A stretch of DNA of 18,156 nt, from positions 1 to 18,156 of the forward strand of contig DEBC01000127.1 in the NCBI GenBank assembly GCA_002348365.1. Reading direction: 5' to 3'. A program made the translations under genes and the position numbers. Of this stretch, positions 1-6,531 are shown in pieces. The stretch comes from Alphaproteobacteria bacterium UBA2966 (lineage in GTDB: Bacteria; Pseudomonadota; Alphaproteobacteria; UBA2966). The notes under the pieces were generated by a model. The model was given only the letters and a program-made list of their open reading frames with translations, had not been told where the DNA came from and did not search any database. Position 1 is the first letter of the stretch; each line of letters begins with the position of its first letter.

Positions 1-21
1 GTCACCATCGGTGAGATTCAT
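1..21 (-). CDS. 5' end of a minus-strand gene, product unknown (partial)
   Basis: An ATG on the minus strand at 21-19 opens a frame of seven codons (MNLTDGD) before the window edge. An AAGGA Shine-Dalgarno-like element lies 9 nt upstream, and an AT-rich stretch with a promoter-like pair lies further upstream (93-121). Only the start is visible, so no function can be assigned. It would be the next minus-strand gene beyond hyuB, but an opposite-strand open frame and a hairpin separate them, so it is probably transcribed on its own. Confidence 0.35.
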
Positions 22-92
22 AGATTCGTTTCCTTGATCTCAAATTGGCTTATTTTCCAGGTGTTTAGGTCAATATCACTGACTTATTTTGA

Positions 93-121
93 AGTATAAC
101 AGCCGGAAAATTCAGCAGCAA
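93..121 (-). promoter_or_regulatory. Candidate sigma-70-type promoter for the gene at the left edge
   Basis: Reading the minus strand, TTGCTG (121-116) and TATACT (98-93) are separated by 17 nt. The -10 element matches the consensus at five of six positions and the -35 at three of six. It points at the ATG at 21, leaving a leader of roughly 65 nt. The surrounding 30-115 stretch is clearly more AT-rich than the rest of the window. This is pattern matching only. Confidence 0.3.
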
Positions 122-416
122 ACTTCTATTCGGATTCGGCGTAATCCGCGGCGCCGATCACCGTTTCGAGCAGGACCCCAGCATCCGCCGGTCAGCAGAT
201 CGTCTCCTTCTCGCCCATCTGATAGACGTGATCGGTGAGGCTGCGGTGCTGCTCCACGTGGACGATGGTATCCGACCCAACTTCGAACACGTCAGTCTCG
301 AGTGGGAACTGGGCCGGCGCGTCCTCGCAACCGAAACTGCCAAAAAGACCAGGTGGCTGCGCAGCTATGGTGAATGGAACCCGGGCTGTAAGGATTACGT
401 TACGATCCTGAAGTGA
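93..416 (+). pseudogene. Unidentified open frame, probably an N-terminally truncated relic
   Basis: The frame is open from just after a TGA at 90-92 to a TGA at 414-416, about 107 codons. There is no ATG, and the first usable start is a GTG at 228 without a visible ribosome site. The peptide has the character of real protein, with an amphipathic segment (ADRLLLAHLIDVIGEAAVLL) followed by a Trp/Gly-rich tail containing YGEWNPGCKDY. I do not recognise the family. The lack of a start and ribosome site, together with the isolated position, suggests a fragment whose 5' part is lost. A chance open frame cannot be excluded. Confidence 0.25.
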
Positions 417-438
417 ATGTGAGCCATCTGGTTGCTGT

Positions 439-463
439 GGCCACGCTTACGATAGCGGTGGCC
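439..463. terminator. Hairpin between converging frames, possible terminator
   Basis: GGCCACGCT (439-447) and AGC-G-GTGGCC (454-463) can pair into a 9-bp stem with one bulged G and a 6-nt loop. It lies 11 nt past the hyuB stop on the minus strand and just beyond the end of the plus-strand open frame. No T-run follows on either strand, so it is not a classical intrinsic terminator. A transcript-end stabilising hairpin is the most I would claim. Confidence 0.35.
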
Positions 464-473
464 AAACTTTCGA

Positions 474-2072
474 CTACTGTCGATGAGAATCCGTTTGAAG
501 GGGCGCTCCATACCCGCCACCGCCGCCGGTTTCTCCGACAAGAATATCTCCTTTGCCAAGCGTCAGGCTGGCCTTGGAGCCCATGTTGATCTCCTCGCCG
601 TTAGCCCGAAGGATTTTCGTTCGGGCCGTCGCACCTGGCTCGCCGCCGAAAGCGCCGTCCGAGGTGAATCTGTAGCGATCCGAGTAGTGGGCCAGGGTGA
701 CATTGTCTGCGAGGATCTCGTATTTCCGGCGCAACCCATGACCTCCCCGGTGTCGGCCCATGCCGCCCGAACCGTCACGGATGGCATACTCTGTGACTCG
801 AAAGTAGTCGTACTTTTGATCAAGCGCTTCGATTGGAATGTTGCTGCAATTTGACATCGGCCCGTCCACGCCATCGCAGCCGTCTGACTCTGCCCCCGCA
901 CCATAACCCCCACCGAAAATCTCGATGTAGATGCTGAAACTTTCGTTGGCCAATTTGCTCAGGCACAGCGAATAGGGCGTGCCGAAGCCGGTCGCGATGA
1001 CTTTGTCTGGGACTGCTTTCGCCAGTGCCTTGACCACGGCGTCGAAAATCCGTGATGCGGCCACCGAACGCGCCCGGACAGGCACCGGCGGCTTGGGGTT
1101 GAGAATACTGCCGTAGGGTGCGCTAACAGCGATGGGCCGGGTTAGGCCGTCATTAAAGGGTATGTCGGGTGAGCTCACGACCGCTTTGACGGCTGCCAGC
1201 ACCGAGGAAACCGTCGAGGCGAATGGGCAGTTCAAATTGAGGAGAATTTGGGGGGCGCTTCCTGTGAAATCGACGGCAATATCGTCTCCCGACACCGTCA
1301 CTGTTGCCTTGATCGGCAGGGGTTCGTCGTGGATACCGTCGTCGTCGATAGCGTCTTCGCCGACATAAATGCCGTCGGGAACCTGGGCGAGCGCAGAGCG
1401 CATGCGCCGCTCCGAATAGTCGAGATGTTCCTCCATGACATCGGTGATGGTTTTCGCGCCATATCGCAAGCAGAGTTGGCGAACCCGTTCGGCGCCGATC
1501 GCGTTGGCAGCAAATTGTGCGTTGAAGTCACCTATGGTCAATTCAGGTACACGAATGTTGGCAGTGATAAAGCGCTCGAAAGGACCACCGTTCCAGTCAC
1601 GCTTTAGGTTGTAGCGCGAGGGCGGGATAATCACCCCCTCCTGATGAATGTCGGTGGCATTCGGATTCATGCCCGGCGCTCCGCCACCGAGATCAAGGTG
1701 ATGGGCCACGCTGGCGCTGAAGCCGATCAAGGATCCTTCCACAAAGATCGGTGAGAAAATATAGACGTCCGGAAGATGCTGGCCGCCCTCGAAAGGGCTG
1801 TTGTTGATATAGAAATCACCTTCTTGAAGATCCTCGGGGGCGACAACGGCGGCGCAGGGTTTGAAGGTCTCGCCGATGGGTCCCAACTGAAGAGGGATAA
1901 GGTCGGCCTGGGCGACGACACTACCGTGGCGATCAAGAATGGCCGCCGATCCATCGCGGGCCTCCCGCAGGATGGTGGAGTAGGCCGAACGGATGAGCTT
2001 GGCGCCCATTTCCCGCGCCGAAGCGAGCAACCCCTGGCTGATAACAGCTTGATCGATTGGGTCGAGTTTCAC
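474..2072 (-). CDS. hyuB: Hydantoinase B/oxoprolinase family protein (HyuB), orphan
   Basis: The 532-residue product has the length and layout of the HyuB subunit of ATP-dependent N-methylhydantoinase/oxoprolinase/acetone carboxylase-type enzymes. It starts with a typical DPIDQAVISQGLLASAREMG segment. An NNSPFEGGQHLPDV motif near residue 95 corresponds to the family NDPYxGGTHLPD signature. The C-terminal part carries Gly-rich motifs (RDGSGGMGRHRGGHGLRRKY, then GETGGGGGYGAP) expected of HyuB. The start is GTG, with GGAAG 7 nt upstream. The family opens cyclic amides or carboxylates ketones with a HyuA ATPase partner. No hyuA is adjacent: upstream is a broken regulator and downstream a hairpin. 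The partner must be encoded elsewhere or the protein works alone. The family call is firm and the substrate unknown. Confidence 0.93.
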   Translation of the reverse strand: MKLDPIDQAVISQGLLASAREMGAKLIRSAYSTILREARDGSAAILDRHGSVVAQADLIPLQLGPIGETFKPCAAVVAPEDLQEGDFYINNSPFEGGQHLPDVYIFSPIFVEGSLIGFSASVAHHLDLGGGAPGMNPNATDIHQEGVIIPPSRYNLKRDWNGGPFERFITANIRVPELTIGDFNAQFAANAIGAERVRQLCLRYGAKTITDVMEEHLDYSERRMRSALAQVPDGIYVGEDAIDDDGIHDEPLPIKATVTVSGDDIAVDFTGSAPQILLNLNCPFASTVSSVLAAVKAVVSSPDIPFNDGLTRPIAVSAPYGSILNPKPPVPVRARSVAASRIFDAVVKALAKAVPDKVIATGFGTPYSLCLSKLANESFSIYIEIFGGGYGAGAESDGCDGVDGPMSNCSNIPIEALDQKYDYFRVTEYAIRDGSGGMGRHRGGHGLRRKYEILADNVTLAHYSDRYRFTSDGAFGGEPGATARTKILRANGEEINMGSKASLTLGKGDILVGETGGGGGYGAPLQTDSHRQ

Positions 2073-2189
2073 GATTCTGCTTCCGACGTCATCTGAAATC
2101 AGTGTGACGAGGTGTCTAGCTTGATATATCGGTTGTACAGGAACCCGTCCAACCTTCTCACGCCCCTCGGGATTCTTGAGTCCCTTCCA
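2073..2189. other. Gap between regulator relic and hyuB
   Basis: This 117-nt stretch upstream of the hyuB GTG is the only place for a hyuB promoter if the relic is not cotranscribed with it. It contains two short palindromes, GATATATC and TGTACA (within 2120-2141). I see no convincing -35/-10 pair. With the relic (2190-2530) and the featureless 2531-2623 stretch it makes up the 551-nt interval without an intact gene. Confidence 0.3.
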
Positions 2190-2530
2190 TCAAGTCTCTG
2201 AGACGTCGGCTGTGAACAGATATCCCACGTTTCTGATCGTTCGAATGATCTTGGGCTCTCGCGGATCGCCTTCGATCTTCTTTCTGATTCTGCTGATGAG
2301 GATGTCGATGGAACCATCGAAAGGAGATAACGCACGGTTTTTTAGTAATGCCCACCAGTTGATCCCGTGTCATCACACGACCCGGATTCTTGGCCAAGAG
2401 TTCCAGTAGATCAAATTCAGTGGTCGTCAACGGGATTTCATCCCAATCCTCGCCAGGAATTGACGACTGGCCGGCAAGAGCTTGTAGTGAGAGAATTCAA
2501 GGCAAGGATACTGTCGACGATGTTGCTGAG
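2190..2530 (-). pseudogene. OmpR-family response regulator remnant (DNA-binding domain) with two frameshifts
   Basis: Three frames together spell an OmpR/PhoB winged-helix effector domain. The first part (about 2504-2445) gives CLEFSHYKLLPASRQFLA. The second (about 2441-2344) gives DEIPLTTTEFDLLELLAKNP followed by GRVMTRDQLVGIT. The third (2343-2190) gives SPFDGSIDILISRIRKKIEG, then PKIIRTIRNVGYLF and a TGA stop. Continuity is restored by one extra G at the GGG at 2442-2444 (CCC on the plus strand) and by removing one A from the A6 run at 2343-2338. With five As the text reads TKNRALSPFDGSID, as in intact regulators. No receiver domain is recognisable upstream, so the 5' half is absent or degraded. 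It is a decayed gene unless the indels are sequencing errors. Confidence 0.75.
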
Positions 2531-2623
2531 TTGGACCCGGATCCAGGTGCAATCGCCGCGGAATAGACACTCGGTCGCTGCTGCGCACTACTGGAGAGCG
2601 CGTAGAACCGGGTTGGCGGAAGA

Positions 2624-3811
2624 TCAGGAGATGGATCCAACTCCGTAGGCGCCCGTCAACAATTCGCCCTCTGCAAAACGGTTGAGACGGTACGGATGAG
2701 GATCCACGTCACAGGTCTCGTTGAGCGTCGTTTGTGCCAGTATCTTTCCGATCATCGGGGCGAGCTTGAATCCGTGCCCTGAGAATCCGTAAGCCAATAT
2801 CAATCCGTCAACCTCAGGGACGCGTCCCAAAACCGGGTTCCAATCGGGCGTAATGTCGTAAGGCCCCGTCCACGAGGCCACGAGTTCGGCGTTAGTGAAA
2901 CTCGGCATGCGGTGGGCCATTTGCCCCCCTTGGCGCAGCACGAAGTCATCGCTGACGTTCTCATCAAGTTGGTCCGCATTGTACACTGGTTCACCGTGAT
3001 CCCCCGTCCCCACAAGCGCAACACCGCCAGAGCTGGGGCGGAAGTACATTTTGTTGGCCGTGGTCATGTCTTTGACGATGGGTAGAGTTGCTTCGTATGG
3101 ATTCGCATCGCGGAAAGTCAGGACGATGTGGCGGGAGACTTCCAGCGGGATCGACAGGCCGGCCCATGTCGCGATATTGCCGGTCCAGGGGCCGACAGCG
3201 CTGATGACCGTTTTGGCATGTACCGGACCCTGTGTCGTTTCAATGCCGGTGATGCGTTGACCTTCCATCATCAAGCCGGTCACGGTGCAGTTCGGTCGAA
3301 CTTCAACGCCGAGCTTGCGCCCGGCGGAAATGAATCCTGTCGTGGTGAGATAGGGATCGGCGTACCCGGAATTGGGTTCATAGGCGAGGACCTTGGCATC
3401 CTCGACATTGAGGCGCGGATGCAGCTCAAGGGCCTCAGTTGGCGAGATTTCGTACGTGTCGACACCGGCGCTCGATTGGGTCGAGACGCTCTCCAGCAAG
3501 TGTTCGGCAATGTCGTCATCTGCGGCCAGGATGATGTAGCCCGAGTTGACGAAACCGCTATCGGCATCCGGGTCACCCAGTACTTCTGAGAAGTTCTGAA
3601 AAACCTCCAGGCTCTTCAATGCGAGGACAGAGTTGCTCGGTACGGTGTAGTGCGTGCGAATGATCGCGCAGGATTTCGCTGTGCCCCCCGCGCAAATATC
3701 TCCGCGCTCCACCAGCAGGACTCGGGGACAACCCAGACTCTTCAGGTGAAAAGCTGTCGAGGCTCCAATCACTCCGCCGCCAATGACGATGGCGTCAAAT
3801 GTATCTGGCAT
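2624..3811 (-). CDS. FAD-dependent oxidoreductase, DAO (D-amino acid/sarcosine oxidase) family
   Basis: The 395-residue protein begins with a dinucleotide-binding fold: AIVIGGGVIGASTAFHL with GGGVIG at residues 11-16, and VLLVERGDICAGGTAKSCA for the ribose-binding acid and the segment after it. It ends with the family's C-terminal FAD-contact segment (DWNPVLGRVPEVDGLILAYG and GFSGHGFKLAP). These mark the DAO superfamily with sarcosine oxidase beta/glycine oxidase-like proteins, which oxidise C-N bonds of secondary or N-methylated amines and amino acids. I chose ATG 3811 because the fold begins at once and AAAGG lies 7 nt upstream. An in-frame extension to 3886 has no family-like sequence. The gene is divergent from the M19-like gene across a region with a 14-bp palindrome, so the two may share control. 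The substrate is unknown. Confidence 0.9.
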   Translation of the reverse strand: MPDTFDAIVIGGGVIGASTAFHLKSLGCPRVLLVERGDICAGGTAKSCAIIRTHYTVPSNSVLALKSLEVFQNFSEVLGDPDADSGFVNSGYIILAADDDIAEHLLESVSTQSSAGVDTYEISPTEALELHPRLNVEDAKVLAYEPNSGYADPYLTTTGFISAGRKLGVEVRPNCTVTGLMMEGQRITGIETTQGPVHAKTVISAVGPWTGNIATWAGLSIPLEVSRHIVLTFRDANPYEATLPIVKDMTTANKMYFRPSSGGVALVGTGDHGEPVYNADQLDENVSDDFVLRQGGQMAHRMPSFTNAELVASWTGPYDITPDWNPVLGRVPEVDGLILAYGFSGHGFKLAPMIGKILAQTTLNETCDVDPHPYRLNRFAEGELLTGAYGVGSIS

Positions 3812-3861
3812 TTCAATACCTTTGCGGCACTCCGTCTCCACCGAACATGCGCTTATCTTCG

Positions 3862-3875
3862 ATGTTGCGCAACAT
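3862..3875. promoter_or_regulatory. Perfect 14-bp palindrome, candidate operator
   Basis: ATGTTGCGCAACAT is exactly self-complementary. It sits between two divergent genes, 51 nt before the FAD oxidoreductase start and 90 nt before the M19-like start. Length and position suit a dimeric helix-turn-helix repressor such as a GntR- or LacI-type protein. No such regulator is encoded in the window. Confidence 0.45.
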
Positions 3876-3890
3876 GCAGATCTCAATACG

Positions 3891-3920
3891 TTGATGATGG
3901 GGTGGGCGAATGGCCATACT
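3891..3920 (+). promoter_or_regulatory. Weak candidate promoter for the M19-like/PrpD operon
   Basis: TTGATG (3891-3896) and CATACT (3915-3920) are 18 nt apart, each matching the sigma-70 consensus at four of six positions. The pair points at the ATG at 3965 and lies just downstream of the 3862-3875 palindrome, so a regulator bound there would sit immediately upstream of the -35. Confidence 0.25.
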
Positions 3921-3964
3921 CAATTTGGACTGTGCTTCGACGCAAGGTGGGGAGGAAGTAGACA

Positions 3965-5032
3965 ATGGCAGATGACGACTGGAAGACCGGTCTCCAGGGC
4001 GATGATGTGACTCTACGGTTTCATGACCGGTCCTTTGTGTTCGATGCGTTGTCGCTCTACTACGTTATCGAAGAGCCGTACGCCGAACGCCTGCTGACTG
4101 GTGGCGTTAATGCAACCAACGTGACCTTCGCTATCGAAGAAGAATGGGATGACGTGCTGGGCCACGTCGACCGTAGCATCGAAGCCATCGAGAAGAGTCC
4201 TCTCATGACGCTGGCGACAACGCATGATGAGTTGCTGGCTGCGAAAGCGGCCGGAAAGCTCGGCATTGTCATGGGGACTCAGGGGGCGTCGATGCTGGGG
4301 CGGGATCCCATCCTTGAGGAGGCTTCTGATGGTTCGGGGCTCAAACCCAGGTTCGATCGATTGGAACAATTCCACGAGATGGGACTTAGGTCACTTGGGC
4401 TCAGCTATACGGCGGCCAATGTTTTTGCCGATGGCTGTGGGGAGGCGCGCGACGCTGGTCTGTCATTCTTGGGCCAGGATCTTGTGGCTTGCGTGAATGA
4501 ACTCAATCTGTTGCTCGACCTGTCCCATACCGGACACCAATCACGGGCTGAGGCTGCATCGTTGGCACGTGCACCGGTGTGTACGCATTCCAACGCATAT
4601 GCGCTTGTTCCCAATGACCGGAATACCAAGGACGAGACCGTAAAGGCGATCGCTGCGAAGGGTGGGATGATGGGTATTGTCGCTTTTCCGGGGTTCATTG
4701 CGGACGAAGATCCCACGGTGCCGGGCATGGTTGATCACATGGACCACTTCATCGATCTCGTTGGCGAGGAGCACGTCGGGATTGGCACCGATTTCACCGA
4801 AGCCTACCAGGACAAGAAGGTTGTTCTCCCGGAATCTCGGCGCTGGCGCACGCGGCGACCCGACATGTTCGGCTCGGTCGACGACTTCCTGAAGTTGAAG
4901 TATCCGCTGCCGACAATCCGACTGCTCCCAAATCTGACCCAGGCCATGTTTGACCGGGGCTATTCTGAGGAACGCATCGGCGCGATACTGGGTGGCAACT
5001 GGCTGCGGGCGTTCAAGGAATTCGTGGGGTAG
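3965..5032 (+). CDS. Peptidase M19 (membrane/renal dipeptidase)-like protein with missing metal ligands
   Basis: The 355-residue product is recognisable as M19 from LLLDLSHTGHQS (His188), CTHSNAYALVPNDRN (His208), a GGMMGIVAFPGFI strand and HVGIGTDF near residue 270. M19 enzymes are TIM-barrel amidohydrolases that use two zinc ions to cleave dipeptides and some beta-lactams. Here the usual DGHND start reads FDALSLY (residues 26-32), so the HxD pair is lost. The usual GIEG glutamate is a glutamine (GTQG, Gln106). Only the two later histidines remain. The protein is therefore a divergent clade with altered metal use or another function. GGAGG at 3951-3955, 9 nt before the ATG, fixes the start. 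The stop is 4 nt before the PrpD gene, so the two are coupled. Confidence 0.85.
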   Translation: MADDDWKTGLQGDDVTLRFHDRSFVFDALSLYYVIEEPYAERLLTGGVNATNVTFAIEEEWDDVLGHVDRSIEAIEKSPLMTLATTHDELLAAKAAGKLGIVMGTQGASMLGRDPILEEASDGSGLKPRFDRLEQFHEMGLRSLGLSYTAANVFADGCGEARDAGLSFLGQDLVACVNELNLLLDLSHTGHQSRAEAASLARAPVCTHSNAYALVPNDRNTKDETVKAIAAKGGMMGIVAFPGFIADEDPTVPGMVDHMDHFIDLVGEEHVGIGTDFTEAYQDKKVVLPESRRWRTRRPDMFGSVDDFLKLKYPLPTIRLLPNLTQAMFDRGYSEERIGAILGGNWLRAFKEFVG

Positions 5033-5036
5033 CAGC

Positions 5037-6428
5037 ATGTCTATTGAATCTCAATTGGCGGAATATGTCGCATCGCTTCAGTACAAGGACATAGACGAAG
5101 CGACTCGGATTTCTTTCGGACGCATGCTGCTCGACACAGCGGCCGTGTCGATTGCCGGGTTCCGTGAACCGTCGTGCCGGCCGGTCGCAACCGCGCTCTG
5201 TGCGTGGGACCAAGAAGGACCCGCGTCTGTGGTAGGTTCTGAACAGCGGGTCTCGCCTCCTGCAGCAGCCTTTGCCAACGGGGTCTATGCGCATTGGTGC
5301 GAGTGGGATGATTCCCACGATCCCTCTCATGTGCACGCGAGCGCCGTTATCTATCCCGCGCTCCTTGCAGCTTTCGAAGCTTCAGACCAGTCAGCAATGA
5401 CTTCAGGTGGCGAAGAATTTGTAGCCGCGACCATTGCTGCATTCGATGCGGCTTGCCGAGTCGGCAAGTTGCTCAAGCCATATACGCACCGGGGCTGGAT
5501 GCCGACGGGCACCGGTGGTGCAGTGGGAGCCGCGGCAGGCGCTGCGCGCATTCTTGGCCTGGATGCATCCGGCATTCAATCGGCAATGGGTATCGCCGCG
5601 GCGGGTTCGGGTTTGTCTCGACAGGCGCTGGCAGATTTGGTCAATGCGAAGAACATCTTGGCAGGTGTGGCGGCCAAGATCGGAGTGGAATCGGCCTTGT
5701 TGGCGAGGGCGGGTGTTTCGGGGGCGCCCCATTTCATCACGGGCGATTATGGTCTCCAGGCCCTTTATGCTGATGGGCAGGGCGACGCTGAGGAAATTCT
5801 GGACGGTCTCGGCCGGGAATTCAGTATCAACGAGGTCAGCGTGAAGCCCTATCCCTGCTGTCGCTCGGCACATCCGGCGCTTGATATCGTGTTCGAGTTG
5901 TTGCGCGACGAACCGCGCGTCGCGAACGATGTGGACTCTGTCAGGTTCGAGGTGCCACGTGGTGTGTACGAGCGGGTAGGCCGTCCTTTCGAGGCCGGCG
6001 ACAACCCCCGCATGGCCGCATTGTTCAGCGTGCCCTATAGCGTGGCCATCGCATTGACAAATGGCCTCGTCGCGCCGAAAGACTTCGATCCTGAATCTGT
6101 GCGTGCAGTTTCGTCCGAAGTTGCCGATCTCATCGGCAGGATTGCCGTTGAAGCTGTGCCCGTGCCCAATGAGGCGGCAGATCCGATGATCCCGACCAGG
6201 GCTGTTTTTACGCTTTCGGGTGGTGGAGAGATCGAGCTTACGGCAACGACGGTCAAGGGCGCCCCTGACCACCCGATGACGCCTGACGAGGAAGCGAGCA
6301 AACTGGCGACAGCGGTCGGTGATTCACTACCCTCGGAGGATATCAACGGTCTGATGGCGGCAGCGCGCGGTGTTCCCGAACGTGGCTTGGTTGAATTCCT
6401 CGACCACGTCCGTCGCCCCCAAGCCTGA
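5037..6428 (+). CDS. MmgE/PrpD family protein (lyase/epimerase)
   Basis: The 463-residue protein has the family's all-helical N-terminal domain with GRMLLDTAAVSIAGFREPSC near residue 25. The conserved active-site stretch DDSHDPSHVHASAVIYPALL follows from about residue 91, then THRGWMPTGTGGAVGAAAGA and the KPYPCCRSAHPALD motif near 280. The family includes 2-methylcitrate dehydratase, cis-aconitate decarboxylase and iminodisuccinate epimerase, so a tri- or dicarboxylate or imino-dicarboxylate substrate is plausible. I chose ATG 5037 because family-like sequence begins there and GTGGGG lies 7 nt upstream. An in-frame extension to 4950 only overlaps the M19-like gene. It is the second gene of a two-gene operon. 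The exact reaction is not readable from sequence. Confidence 0.9.
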   Translation: MSIESQLAEYVASLQYKDIDEATRISFGRMLLDTAAVSIAGFREPSCRPVATALCAWDQEGPASVVGSEQRVSPPAAAFANGVYAHWCEWDDSHDPSHVHASAVIYPALLAAFEASDQSAMTSGGEEFVAATIAAFDAACRVGKLLKPYTHRGWMPTGTGGAVGAAAGAARILGLDASGIQSAMGIAAAGSGLSRQALADLVNAKNILAGVAAKIGVESALLARAGVSGAPHFITGDYGLQALYADGQGDAEEILDGLGREFSINEVSVKPYPCCRSAHPALDIVFELLRDEPRVANDVDSVRFEVPRGVYERVGRPFEAGDNPRMAALFSVPYSVAIALTNGLVAPKDFDPESVRAVSSEVADLIGRIAVEAVPVPNEAADPMIPTRAVFTLSGGGEIELTATTVKGAPDHPMTPDEEASKLATAVGDSLPSEDINGLMAAARGVPERGLVEFLDHVRRPQA

Positions 6429-6435
6429 CGGTTCT

Positions 6436-6495
6436 TCCCAGTTCATGGGATTCTGTCGGTCCTGAGACCCCAGGGTGAGGAGGACATAGCCTCCT
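6436..6495. terminator. Hairpin cluster between converging PrpD and M20 genes
   Basis: The 103-nt gap between two converging stops holds TCCCA-gttca-TGGGA (6436-6450) and AGGAGG-acatag-CCTCCT (6478-6495), both perfect short stems. Neither is followed by a T-run, so termination efficiency is uncertain. Their placement fits a shared bidirectional transcript end. Confidence 0.35.
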
Positions 6496-6531
6496 GATTG
6501 GAACTATTGGCAGAGCCCGGTGAGTGTTGAA

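Noticed and set aside
2338..2343. Programmed ribosomal frameshift at the A6 run in the regulator
   Set aside because: The shift needed is +1 (or -2), not the usual -1 at A6. A second indel lies upstream and no receiver domain is present, so decay or sequencing error is simpler.
3812..3886. N-terminal extension of the FAD oxidoreductase by 25 residues
   Set aside because: The Cys-rich extension has no homology to the family, runs over the promoter and palindrome region, and the internal ATG has a ribosome site right before the FAD fold.
5403..6272. 289-codon minus-strand frame opposite PrpD
   Set aside because: It lies wholly inside a well-supported PrpD gene and is a by-product of GC-rich codon usage; its composition is not protein-like.
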